From: Lycocorax pyrrhopterus obiensis
Lineage: Eukaryota; Chordata; Aves; Passeriformes; Paradisaeidae
Direction of reading: 5' to 3'
Assembly: GCA_014706295.1 (NCBI GenBank)
Contig: JACSVZ010000037.1
Coordinates: forward strand, 4,154,001 to 4,218,000
Length of the DNA stretch: 64,000 bases
Below are positions 41,501-53,810 of the stretch, piece by piece. Under the pieces are notes generated by a model. It had not been told where the DNA came from. It saw nothing but the letters and a program-made list of their open reading frames with translations, and searched no databases. Position 1 is the stretch's first letter. Each line of letters starts with the position of its first letter. Position numbers and translations under genes: made by a program.

Positions 41501-43525
41501 TCTCAATCCAGGAAATAAGGATTTTATTTCTCAATCTTTCTAAAAAAAAAAAATTAAAAATAATTCCCCTCTTTAGCTTACATCAGGGAACAGCAAGTTC
41601 TTCTCTCAACCTTTTCCTTAATTCTAAGCAAATAAAATGGAAGAGTTTGCTATTATGAAAGCAATAGGTTTAGTGCATGTCTGGAAAGGCCCGAGGTTTT
41701 CTAGGCAGATGTCAATGGAAGTTGTCACCACCTTCCATATTTAATATGCATTTTTAAGTGTTATAATGAATATGGTAGGAGAATTTATGGGGTTTTCATA
41801 GTTAAGAGCAAACAGAGGAAACAGAGCTATCCTGAGAGTTTCATTATGAAGACCCAACCTAAAGATGTCAGGTGGCTCTTACACAAACAAAATTATCCTT
41901 TAACTTTTGTGGTATTTTGAAAATAAAATTATGTTTTCACCAAGTTCTCTCACTCAAAGACATGGAAAACCAAAATATTTTGATGGTATTCATTAGATAC
42001 CATTGTGTATGACAAGGCATGAATGTTCCCACTGGAAATTCAAAGCCCCTCTCCAGACTGCACCCCTGGTCACCCACACGTGACAAAAACCTTACACTCC
42101 CCAGGCCATCTGCCCCTGAGATCAAGTGTCCTCTATAAACAAACTGACATGGAAGAGATCAGCTGAAAGCCTTCAAGGTGCCCAACAATTTGCTCTCTCC
42201 CTCCCAACTGGATCGCTTTGTCTCCCTGAAAAATTATACTGAAAAACGAGAGCCTGCCTCGAAGTGTGGGGGATTCAACCCAAAGCTTGGCGGGAGAGGC
42301 ACCTCCCAGCCTGTGCTCTGAGTACCCGCAGCAGCCACAGACGGAGAGTCATTAACAGCCTCCCCCGAGGGAATGCCAAAAGATCCTGCAATGATAATGA
42401 CCCCCCTTCCATGGAGCTGCTTTTGTTGGGAACAATGGAGCTCCCATGGTACCTCTCGCTGGCTGGAAATATTGGTATTAAGTGAGCGTGAGCACAGCTG
42501 TGTGTAAATGACATATATAAACAGATTAGATTTGTGTATTTATACTGGATGCAAACACATTAATAGCACATTTGCATACCCAGTTGGCTAAATGAGATTG
42601 CATGCAGAGCAGGATTACTGGTTACAAACACATTTATTTAGAATTTTCAATAAAGTATTTATATTGCCATTCAGGAGGTCAGAGTGGATTCATCATCCTT
42701 TTTCTCCTCTTTGCCTTCTCAGACACACACAAATGCTCTTGTCAACATGCTTTGCACGGATTGCCCACCCCTCTTCACAACTAGGCTGGGAAAAGGACTC
42801 CAGCCAGCAGAAGGAGCTGAACTGAGGTCCTCAACCTAAAGGCTGCCCCAGTTTCCCCCCATTTACTTTACTGAAGGTGATGTTTCCAGGGGGTGAGAGT
42901 TCTCCGTGTGACCACAGCGTGAACCACTACCTAAATGCCAGTTTACAAAACTCCTCTCTCCCTCCTCTGTTTAATGCCAGGGATCAATGCAAGAGTCTGC
43001 ATGAAAGGCAACATGATATTGAAGGTGACACAACAGCTCTCAGACATTTCCAGAGCTGCAGGAGAATTCAGCTATTCCTTCACCCCGGGCCTGGAGCTGT
43101 CAGGGTGTTGCTAACCTTTTGTGCTGACCCCAGCTGTATTTTCCCATCAGGATTTTACCAGAGCTATTTTTATAAAGAGAGAGATTTCAGGTTCACCCAA
43201 AGCACCAGGCAAAGCTTTGACTCCCGTTCTGCACTGTACCTGTGTCTGTGGGGGAGTCTCGATGGGAAAGAGAAACCAAAACAGGAAAAGAAAAAAAAAA
43301 ATCAATTATGTCTAAACGAGGAGCTTTCTGTTTGCTCTAATTGCACCCTGATTATCGGCTCCGGGCGCTCTCACTGCACAGCCCGGATAAAATGCTCCCA
43401 AGCCCTCAGTTCCAGGCGGTTCCCGTTAAAAGCTCGGGCGCTGCCCCCCGGGTCCCTGCCCGGCCCCGCGATAAATCATCCCCGACCTGCTCCGAGAGGC
43501 ACCGGCCCCGCCGGCTCCGGCCCGG

Positions 43526-43538
43526 GTTGCCAGGCAAC
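43526..43538. promoter_or_regulatory. Palindromic RFX X-box
   Basis: GTTGCCAGGCAAC is a perfect inverted repeat of GTTGCC with one central base. It fits the RFX-family X-box form (two half-sites RYYNYY and RRNRAC separated by one to three bases). Occupancy is inferred only. Confidence 0.6.
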
Positions 43539-43545
43539 CTGTGCA

Positions 43546-43609
43546 GCAGGGATGCAGGGATGGATGCAGGGACGGAGGGATGGACGGATGGAGGGACGGG
43601 CGCTGCTGA
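43546..43609 (+). repeat. Degenerate GGATG/GGACGG simple repeat
   Basis: Imperfect purine-rich units such as gatgcaggga, tggatgcagg and gacggaggga repeat about a dozen times inside the second CpG-rich block. It is a short degenerate minisatellite without a clean period. Confidence 0.7.
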
Positions 43610-44570
43610 CAAATGTCCAAGGGCTGCACCGACAGACCGGTCCCTGTGCCTCCCCGCCCCTGCTCCGGGCACGACTGTGCAATCCAACTCCAAAGGCTTC
43701 TGTGAGGAACACACGCTCCCTGCTCCGTTCCATTCCCGGTTGTTACCGAGCTGCGGGGAGGCAGCGGTCACCCAGCCCTCACCCAGCCCTCACCCAGCGT
43801 ATGGCAGCAGAAATGCAATCCCCTGAACGAGATAAAGTCAGAAACCCGACCCGTGCCCAGCCCGCAGTGCCACGGCAGCAGCTGATGCTCAGATCAAACC
43901 CTGCCTGGGCATTAAAGCAGCAGCAGCAGCAGCAGGAAAAAAGGAAACCTGACTTTCCTTTTCTGCAGCTCTGGAAGGGGTGTTGGATAAACAGCCTCGA
44001 CTCCTGGAAGAACAATTCCTGGGTTATTCCAGGTATTACCAGCCGTGGTAACGTCACTGCTAATGGTCCCGCATTTCAGCAGGGGGCTGAAGAGCAGGCA
44101 GAGATGAACCCTCGTGTTTGAGACCTGCTCCATTTGCAATTCCCTCTTCTCTACTAACAGAAGAGTGGGAAGAGGAGGCATTCCCTCTTCCAAACCAATG
44201 GCACCGCACAGAGGGGCGAGTGGCAGGAGGACCTTCCAAAGGGAGCAACAAGTCCTGGGCCTCCCTCGGGACTGTCCTCCAAGAGCAGCACAGACAGGCA
44301 GCTCCTCATTCCATTCCACAAAATCACTTCCACCGGCAAGAAATCCAGTTGGCCAACCCAGGCTCACATGGAAATGCCCAGGACAGAGCTTGTGCTGACA
44401 GACAGAGCCACCTGTGCAGGTGGGACAGGCGGATCCAGGTCTGGCAGCACCCAGCTGCTCTCCCAGGCAGCTGCCCTTCCCTTCCATGATCTGCTCGGAG
44501 CCGTGGCACACGAACCAGGTTTCACACAGGGAGCCCCAGGCTCACCCCTGGGGTGGGCACCAACTTTAAA

Positions 44571-44581
44571 CCCCCCCCCCC
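44571..44581 (+). repeat. Poly(C) run, C11
   Basis: Eleven consecutive C bases inside the 18-kb intron. Confidence 0.9.
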
Positions 44582-46885
44582 TAAACTGGAGACTGCCCTC
44601 ACTGACAAAAAAGAGCTTTCTGTTTATCAAACATTCTCTGTTTCCTGCAATCAACAGTTTTCCAGTGTTGAAAACAAAGCTAAAGTGATTTGAGTGTGTT
44701 TTTACATAAATGATTTTTTAAAGGTGCCTTTTAAGAGCTAAATAGAACAAAGGTCTGGCACATTTGTGACCCAGAAAAGCAAAACAATGTGCTGCTGACA
44801 AGAGACAACAGAAAGCTTTTGATTATACTTCAGATTGCCTTTTCTGTACACAAAGAGATTCATTTCTGATTGTTATTTTAAACTGCTGTTAAAATGCTGA
44901 TATACAAAAAGCCTTCTTGTACATCAAAACCAAAGAGCGAGTAAAAAGCAAGAGCTGGACATGTTCCTTTTCAAGGACATGTCTCCTTTCCCCCATGGCA
45001 TCTCAAAGTACTTCCCTTTAAAACAGGTAAGTAGAAGAAATTTAGCACTTAACCTGCAAACTTCAAGCTAAATAGAAGAAGAAGGAAAAAAAAAAAAGCT
45101 CTTTGTTTTCATTTCTCAAACTCCTGTTCACCCAGACTTGGTACAAATGCAATTTCTAAAACAATAATTCGTAGTTCCAGTTGTTGTTGGGTTTTTTGAA
45201 CATGATGGAACCAGTCACAGTACAGGATCTAAAAGCAGGGATAAAGATACATCCAAGTAGGGAGAAAGAGAACACAGCACTGTCCTCCCAGACCCCCTCT
45301 CCTCCCGAGCAAAGGTTCTCATCCATCAACTGGGAATATTGACCTTTTTCTTTCCCCACATACTCTGAATCCCAAAAACACACTCCCACTCAGGCTTTCT
45401 CCTTAAACATCAGAACATTGCCTTTTTCTCCATCTCTTTCAGCAGAAAATCCTCTTTCTGTTACACAGACCATACAGAGTGCAGCAAATGCACATCCACT
45501 GTTATGCAAGGCTGGAGTTGATTCTAACTGGGACATTTTTGGTCCTTTTGGTCCATTTGAAACACTAAGCACAAAAAAGCACCACTCAGACCACCTGAAA
45601 TATCCTGTGTGATCCTTCAAGGCTCAAACACAGCATTTCCAGGGGAAGTTCCTTACTGCAGAAATGCTGTTCCCTTGGGATTTCAACCATTATTGTCAAT
45701 TACTCTGGAGGCAGTTTCTGCTGTCAAACAGGGATTTTTATGCAAATGGCAGAAGGAAACAAATAAAAGCACTTCAAGAGCCCCCAGACTTTGGAGCAAT
45801 GAACAAATCCAAGAATAATGAGACAAAATGGAAATTATCCCTCTAGAGAGGCAGGTATTTCTGTAGGTGCCTTCCCAGGTAAATCATTTACAGAGGGGCT
45901 GTGACTGCAGCGAAGCCCAGGATGGAATTCAGGCACTCAGATACAAATTCCAGTTTTTGACCCTTGCCAAAATGACACCAGGCAACCTCTGGAAACTCCC
46001 TAAATTCCTCTCAGAGTAAGATTGCCACTGGCTGCAGTGGAGTGAAGAGACACCTGAGCATGCAAAGAAGAAACACTGGTGATGGCAAAATTGAATTCCA
46101 GGCTGAGGGACACATCCTCAGTGAGGGGGAGAATGGGGCCAGTTGTGAAAAAGGGACCACAAATAAGAGAGGAAATGATTAAAGATTCGAAAATGAAGGA
46201 CCAGAAATGCAGCTGCAACAAAGGTGAACACTGGAAAGGAAACCTTGAAGATGGATATTAGGGGGGAAGCGGTGCTGAGACTGGAATTACCTCCCCAGAC
46301 ACGTAGAACTGGACAATACCTCCCATAACAGATAAATGAAATATGCACCCTAATAAACCAGAGGTGCCCTCTTTGCCTTCCCCAATTTGTGGCAAATGGG
46401 ATGTTTGATTTGAGCGCTGAAGTTATTCCAGAGCAGTGGAGGGGAATGTGCTGCCATGTCATTTATCAGCTCCTCTAAATGCATAAGGCCTGGCTGATCA
46501 ATCTCCCCACGCAGCCTAAAAGCCATATAAATCTGAGGGATGCTGTAAGAGGGCTGGAGGGAGGAGGGAAGAACAAAAGGATAGGGAAACCCACGGTGGA
46601 ACAAGCACAGGGCGAGCAGGGGAGGCGTCAAGAGGCCATAAAAGCTGAAGCACAACCACAAAGCCAAAAGCTCTGCGAGCCCTCACCACAAAACAGTCAA
46701 AACCACGAGGCACAAAGTACAAAAACAACGCTGGGCAGGAGCAGCGAGCAGCAGTTTCTAACTGCAGCCTCCTGGGCACAGCTCTGAACACGGGGAAAGG
46801 AGAGGGGAGCTCCCCACGTGCAGAGAGGGGCTGGGCACGGCACGCACGGCGCTCAGGAGCCGCTCTGGGGCTCAGCTGGGCCAGC

Positions 46886-47021
46886 CACGGCCATTTGAGA
46901 AGAGGTGCAGGGTGAAGCCCCTCAGTGGCCAAGAACAGACCCCAGCTTCCTCCCACGGCCATTTGAGAAGAGGAGCAGGGTGAAGCCCCTCAGTGGCCAA
47001 GAACAGACCCCAGCTTCCTCC
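46886..47021 (+). repeat. Near-perfect tandem duplication, 68-bp unit
   Basis: Two adjacent copies (46886-46953 and 46954-47021) both begin cacggccatttgagaagagg and differ at one base that I can see (gaggtgcag against gaggagcag). The near identity implies a recent event or recent homogenisation. A CR1 fragment follows about 100 bp downstream. Confidence 0.95.
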
Positions 47022-47127
47022 CACACCCAAATCTGAGCTTCCTTGCAGCTCGTACAAAACCCCTCACGTTGGCTCTGGGAGCAACGTGGGGCCAGGCTCA
47101 GAAACGAAGCCTCTCCAGCTCCAGCAG

Positions 47128-47312
47128 AATTCACAGAATCCTGGAATGTCCCGAGCTGGAAGGGACCCTCAGGAGCACTGATCCAACTCGGATCCCTGCC
47201 CAGAACACCCCAGCAATCCCACCCCGTGCCGTGCCCATTCCCTGGGGAGCCTGTTTGGTGCCCACCACCCTCTGGGGGAGAACCTTTTCCCACTGCAAGG
47301 TGTGGAGTTTCC
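47128..47312 (-). mobile_element. CR1 LINE fragment
   Basis: The plus strand reads as the reverse complement of a CR1 3' region: cacagaatcctggaatgtc, gagctggaagggaccctcag, then gatccaactc, gcctgtttggtgcccaccac and cctctgggggagaacctttt. These are familiar CR1 landmarks in the expected order, so the element lies on the minus strand, in the same sense as RERE. About 185 bp survives, 5'-truncated and mutated. No open reading frame is retained. Confidence 0.85.
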
Positions 47313-50300
47313 CTCCGGATCAAGTCCTTATTGCTGTCAAACTCCTTTCATGGCACTATAATCATTAGCTCTACTGGCACTGCTGTCCTTGTAACTCATT
47401 AGGGATCTGGGATGGATGCAGAAAATGATGAATATTTAGTCCCTATTCATCTGCTACAGAAGCAGCCTATTATCAAACAAGTGACACCTTTACAAACTTA
47501 AATTAAATAATGGCTCCCATGGAGGATTCCGAGCCCCTGACAGGATGGCAAGTGATTTAAGTAACATAAAGCTGAGCAACTGGTGATGGATCATGGTTTT
47601 CCACGCGCTCTGTTACAGCCTGTAACAGAACAAATGATCATTTTTCAGCCTAATTGAATGTGGCCGCCCTGCTCATACACAGAAGAGACAAAGCTTGATA
47701 ATTTGCTTCATTAAAATGCATTTTTATGTCATCGGAAAGATTAAAAAAAAAATTGGTTCTGTTGATAGGGAAGATTAGAAAAATAAAATTTATCATGCAA
47801 ACAGCACTTGCAAATGAGGTGTATTTTGGCATTCATACTGCTTATGTTGTGCAAGAAAGATAAGCCCTGAGCACTAAAGCACACAGAGCATCCACATTGT
47901 GACAGTAATCAACATTTCTTCAATAGGAATTATGTCACTACACCCATTTGAAGAGCATTTTGTCATTTGCTGCTGTAATGGTCACTGGGCCAGACTAAAT
48001 AATTCCCAGCTAAGCTGTTGGGCAGAACACAGAGAATGCAGTGACATTCAGAAAGTTTGGGGGTTTGGGGCTGTCAGCCTCTGTGTTCAAACAAAGAATC
48101 AAAGTCAAGACTCAGACAGAGACCCAAACTACCAGGGAAAAAAAATTCAAAAATCAAGTATCATCTTGTCAAGTTGCAGACAACGCTGTCATCTGTCTGC
48201 ACTTGCTTTGTTTTAGGGGTTGGGGTTTTTGTGTTTGCAAAGCAATCTTGTTAGGAACAGCAACTTGCCATTCAGACAGCAAACAACTCCTCCAAAATAA
48301 AACAGACATTTGCCGTGTCAAGTAATCCACTCCCAGGCTCTGTGAGTTTAATAATGTGTAATTCCAACATAAGCATTTGAAAAGGAAACACTTCTACCTG
48401 CATCAACTTGGACTAAGCCAAAATCACTTGGAAAGAAGCTGCAGATTTCTATCATACACGTAACAGAAAAATATCAAAGCACTTCATTATTTGTTACTAT
48501 ATTCCAATTGCACTTTTAGGTGTTGAGGAGGTGAGGATCCTGTAGATAAATTAAATTTTTTAACACCTGCAAGACAGATAAACTCAACCAAACTGCTGAA
48601 ATGACAGCACTGAAATAGCCTTAAATCAACCCAAGAGCTTTGGATGGTGCCATTAATAAAAGCCAACAAACCAGTCACCCCTCATTAACTATTAGTTAAC
48701 TTAAAGTGAACTTAAATTTAAATCACATTATTTATAGCACTTCCAAAACACCACCAACAAAAAATACCTGAAAACAGGTAGGTATCCAGCATTTCTTCTA
48801 TTTAAATTATAAAACCATTTTCAAAAGCATGAAGAAAATCATACAATCCTAGAAGTTGGGGTAATGCACACCAACGAGCATCAGGCAGAAATCCCTCTCA
48901 GGTAATTTACTGTATTCAATTCAGAATGGGCAGCAAACTCTGAAATGTATCTTATGGACATCAGCAGCCTTTTAAAAGCCAACCACAGCATTAATGAGTG
49001 TAGATTATCTTAACAAATTCAATTTAGAATTTGGAAATTGGGTTATGTACAAAGAAATGGGGAGTAAATAAGTCAGTTTTACAATTAAATCAAGATGTAA
49101 CCTCCCACCCCCAAAATTCAGACACAGGGCAAAGAGGTTTCACCACAACCACCAGAGGTGAATTACAATCCCTCCCTCGGTTCCCTGGCTATGACAAAAG
49201 CATTAAGCTCAGAAAATCCCGAATTTTGATGATCCCTGTACTCCCAGCTGCTCTTTAGAATGTCATGACTCAGTTTCCTTTTGGAGACAACAGGATATAG
49301 CAGGAGGTTATATTTAACCCAGATTCCGGATCCCCGAGCAGATAAAATCTGGATAAAAGGTCAGGGCGTTGCGGGCAGGAGCTGTGTCAGTGACAGGACA
49401 TCACCCAGAGGGTGCAGGCAGGAGCCTGGGGTTCTTCTGTCCCCAGCACAGGGCCTGGGCTCTGTTCCAGCAGCACAGCTCCTGCTCTGCCCACGGGGCT
49501 GGGAGAGACCCACGGACACGGAACTGACTCCTGCTGCTAAGGAACACGGAGGGACAGCTCCTTTGGCCCTCTCCATTTATAAAATCACCTCTCTGCCCTC
49601 TGGGAGGACAAACGCAATCCCTGACATCCCCCAGCGCCCGTTCCCGTGTTTAAATGAACACACAGAGATGATGGAGAGCACCAGGAAGTGCAAGTGAGCT
49701 CCATTTTTAAGATGCCCTTGAAAATGAGATTAAAAACACGGTTCCGACAATCAACCGCTGTCGTATTTATTAATCTTCCAAGCAGCACATTCCTTCCCCT
49801 TGGCAACAGGGAGCTGAGGGGATGTGCTGCTGGATTGCAGACCTGGCTCTGGAAAACACCCCAGCAGCTCCTGAAGGCACCTACGGATGGTTTGGTTTGT
49901 GCTGGAGCCGCAGCTGGAGTCGAGAGTTTCGCTTCCGTCCCACACAGAAATAGCTCCGGAACCGTGGCTCCCGGCCAGGGCAGAGCTGTTGTGTTATTTT
50001 TTGGGATCAGCAGCACGGTAAGTGCTTAACAGTTAAAATATTCCACATGAAGGCAGAGAGACGGCGAATCAAGAAGCATATGGCAGTTCAACAAACCCCA
50101 AAATGATATTGTAAAGGAAACAGCAACTGCTCTGGCAGCTGGGCAGAGATCAGCATCAGGGAAAGCAGTGAAATCACCCATTTTGAAGCCAAGGTCACTG
50201 ACAGGATTTATAGATTTATCCCTGAAGAGCCTTTGCTGAACATGAAATGCTGAAATAATTTTTTTTTAATCTCTCCCCCCGCCCCTTTGGGCTCCCTCAT

Positions 50301-53300
50301 TTGCTGGAGGCTTTTAAAATTCATTCCTTTTCACAGCTGGTTAAACAATGGAATCTTTTGGCAAACTAAAAGGACAGAATTGATTGCCCTACACAAACTT
50401 TTCTGCACGTATAATTGATTTTTAATTCACTGCCTTATTTCCAAAAGGACTTGACAATAAACTCGGTGCTGTATGTGCAGTATTGATCCCTTTCAACGAG
50501 GGCTTGGATCAAAGACTGATGCAAGTTAATCACAAACAAAAGATTGTTATCTTTCATCTAGGAACCTGTGTTTAAACTAAATTCCCCTTTTTGAGCTGTA
50601 ATACACCCTGTGTTTTCTAGCTGTACTGCACCTCAGCATTTTGTAAACCTGCCAGCTGCTCAGTAACTATAATTTTATGCAACCTTTAAATAACAACTTT
50701 TTCCCCCAAGCAGAGTAATTTCATCCTTCATTGGTCACTTTTGACTGTGAGGGCTGATGGTTCTTTTCCACTCTCAGTTCTTAGAATAAGACACAGACAA
50801 GACCTTCCCACACGTGCTTAAACTAAAATCTTATTTATTCTTAAAACACAGGTCCTACAAGGCCACAGCAATTTGAGTTTGGAGGTTTTTTATCTCAGTG
50901 CTCAGCTAAGTTTCAACTGTTACTGATTAACAGACTTGCAAATGTGGCTGGATTGCTAAATTCCAGGAAAAGTTCATTTAGTGGGACTGTCACTCCGCTG
51001 GGAAGCTGCAGTGTTTATTTTCTGTGGGTAAAACAATAAAACTAAGCAGTAACTGGTGTCTTAACCTTCCAAGCCCACTCCAGGAGCCTGCCCTGCAATG
51101 CTGCTCAGCTTTTCCAATACCCCTTGATGATTTTTTTTCCACTCGACTATTCCAGCGGCTCTGTTTCAATCTGGCTCTGAATTTCATTTTCTATAGCTGC
51201 CACATAATCAGCAAATAAAATTCATGGTATTTTTGCCCCAGTAAGCAGCTCTGTCTCCCAGCATATCTGAAGAGCCCTGGCTTCAAAGGAGGGAGCCATG
51301 AGAGCAATGTTTTCATGAGCACACACTCCAGAAAGGACAGATGGGAGACATTTGAGGATGATTCCAGGCAAAGAAGCCAAGCAAATAAGTCTGTGGGTTT
51401 TGCATAAGTAATTCCTTGACCTGCCACGCTGGATTACAAACACTTGCAAACATATTAGGAAAGTAGTTTGCTGTATCTTGTCCTTTTTGGCAGAAGAATC
51501 TCCACTTGTATTTTATGATAAATGAGTTTAAGCTGAAGCCAGGTGTGGATATTTTAAAATTTATGAACTTGTAAATCGATGTACACGGCCAATTAAGATT
51601 TAGCACCAGCAAGGATTAACTACCCCTGCACATAAATTGAGGAGGTTGTTTGAATGGAGGTTGTTTACCTCAACTACTCGACATCAAGAGCGATGTAAAA
51701 TATTTAAAAGGCAGAATATTTCAAGATAAAAGGCAGTTATCAGGGATGTCACAGGGTGGCATTGACAGTTCTGCACAGAGATGCACACGGTGAAAAAACC
51801 TTCCTAAGGAACACTTGGCAACTTCCTTTAGAGAGTTTAACATGGATGGAACAAAGTGTAGAGGAAAAGGGAGGAATTGCCCAATAAAGAATGTTTAAGT
51901 ACTGCTTCACCCAGATCTCCTTTAACTTTGGAAGACACAGCCCCGAGCTCCAAAGGTGCTTCAATTAAGCCTCACCAGTGTTGTTCATAATCAACATCTG
52001 AATGCTAATCAGGAGCACAGTTCCATGCAGGAGAGCATCCCTGTGCAATAAACTGCAGCAGAGCAGCACCAAACTCTGCCTGTAGCAAGCATGCATAAGC
52101 AAACAGAATTAATAACTACCCAAGTGTGGACGGGTGACTTAATCTGTTTCGATTAGATGCAGCTCAGCCCCAGGCCTTTGTGGTATTTAAAATGTGTTCA
52201 TCATGTTTAATTAAAAACCTAATAAACTGCAGGTTCCTTTAGTTCTGATGTGTATTTCTCTCTCCTGTAAGCCCTATTGATTTCGCTAGAACTTTTGATA
52301 AAGAGAGAGAAAAAAGCACATTCTGAATGAAGAGATAAAAAGGTGAGATGGAATCGGGGCTGTTGGGTGAGGAACAGTCAGAACCAGCTCCTCTCCTTCC
52401 ACATTTCCAGTACATGAAGCACTCCAGAACAGAAAACCTTTCCATTAGGTTACCAAAACTAAAGATGCCCACTGTACCCTGTACCCTGTGTAAATTACTG
52501 CTCTTTGGTAGGTTATTGATCTGAAATGGGAGCTCATTTCTGGACCTGGAGCAAGCACAGGGTCAGAATTGTACTGAACGTCACTGGAGTAAAAAAGCAA
52601 TTTTGTAGAGAAGATTTTGTCCCAAGACGTGGAAATTTTATAAGGACAATTTGTCTTGGGAGATGTTCCCACAGAAACCACAGCAGGGAACGTGGATGTT
52701 CAGGTTAACCTCAGCTGAAGAAGTTCATGCTCCTGGTTCCAGATGTGGGATCTGTGGAAAGGACCCGACTCTATCATCAGGGCAAGCCCCAGAGGAAACA
52801 GAGGCACTGTCAAATTCAGCTCATGGTTCCAAACTCCACTCCCACAGCAGTTCTGAAGTATTTCCAGGTGGAGAAGAACAGAGCAGCACCATTCCATCCC
52901 TAGTGGGGTTCTGACTGCCTGCATCCAAAATGCCACACCTGGCAAAGGGACATTTTTTGAGGTGACCACGAGGTGCAGAGCACTGTCACTGCTCTGACAT
53001 CCTGTGCTGGGTTTGAGTGGAGATTTAAACCTGTCAGAGGCATCAGCTGTATCAAAACAAGACAACTTTGCTCCTGGCTTCTCCCCAAATAATCCCTCTC
53101 CTCCACCCTGCTTTCCATGGAAACTGCAGCCCCTCAGCACCAGGTGATGCTGCTGGAGGTTGGTGTGTGCTCAGAACGGGCCTCAATCAGGCATTAAATG
53201 TGACAATTGCTCCAACTTGCCCACAGAAGTGAATTCATGAGCGTTACAAGAGAAACCAAGCCCTGCCCATCAAATCTCTGCTGGAAATTGATGTTGTCAG

Positions 53301-53757
53301 GTGGGGAAGGAGCCTTTACAAACAGGAAACAGCTGCTCAGAGCTGCCCGTGCACACATCAGCGCAGGGGGTTCTTCAGCCACTCTCACAGGCAGTGTGCA
53401 AGGCTGGCTCTCACTCTGTGCCTCTGAATTTACATACTGGGATTAAAAAAGGTTTAAAAATAGCCACAGGTTCAGAGACACAAGGGAGACAACAAACCTC
53501 TGTCTTCATATTTACACAGCCCTCATGTAATTCAATCAGTGGCCAATTTTACCCTCTGTTTAATTCCATCTAAACATCTGCAACCACATCAGCAGCAGTA
53601 AAAATAACACAACTCCCATCCTTTGTTTTAATCAGGTCTGATGCTGCCAAGCAGCTCCTACCTCACAGTTTGGTCAGAGGCAGCAGAGCAGTTCTAATGA
53701 AAAACAAAGGCTTTGTCTTTGGGCAGCTGAGAGTCCATAGAAAAGTTTAAAACATGG

Positions 53758-53775
53758 TACTACTACTACTACTAC

Positions 53776-53806
<31 letters not shown>
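53758..53806 (+). repeat. Compound microsatellite (TAC)6(TAT)10
   Basis: Six perfect TAC triplets are followed directly by ten perfect TAT triplets. The clean switch suggests one original tract in which a C/T change spread. It lies deep in the 18-kb intron and is probably length-polymorphic. Confidence 0.97.

Positions 53807-53810
<4 letters not shown>

Larger units (their letters stand above)
43340..43790. promoter_or_regulatory. Second CpG-rich block, candidate promoter or enhancer
   Basis: A CpG-dense segment, densest at about 43360-43540, within AT-rich intron. It contains the RFX X-box palindrome at 43526-43538, then a GGATG/GGACGG-type simple repeat and a short CACCCAGCCCT repeat near 43768-43798. 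No RERE exon lies in it. It could be an intragenic promoter, an enhancer CpG island or the start of a non-coding transcript. The sequence does not decide between them. Confidence 0.5.

Noticed and set aside
43768..43800. Repeated TCACCCAGCCC units as telomere-like or CRISPR-like repeats
   Set aside because: Only two to three short units, no spacers and not TTAGGG-related. It is ordinary GC-rich simple sequence.
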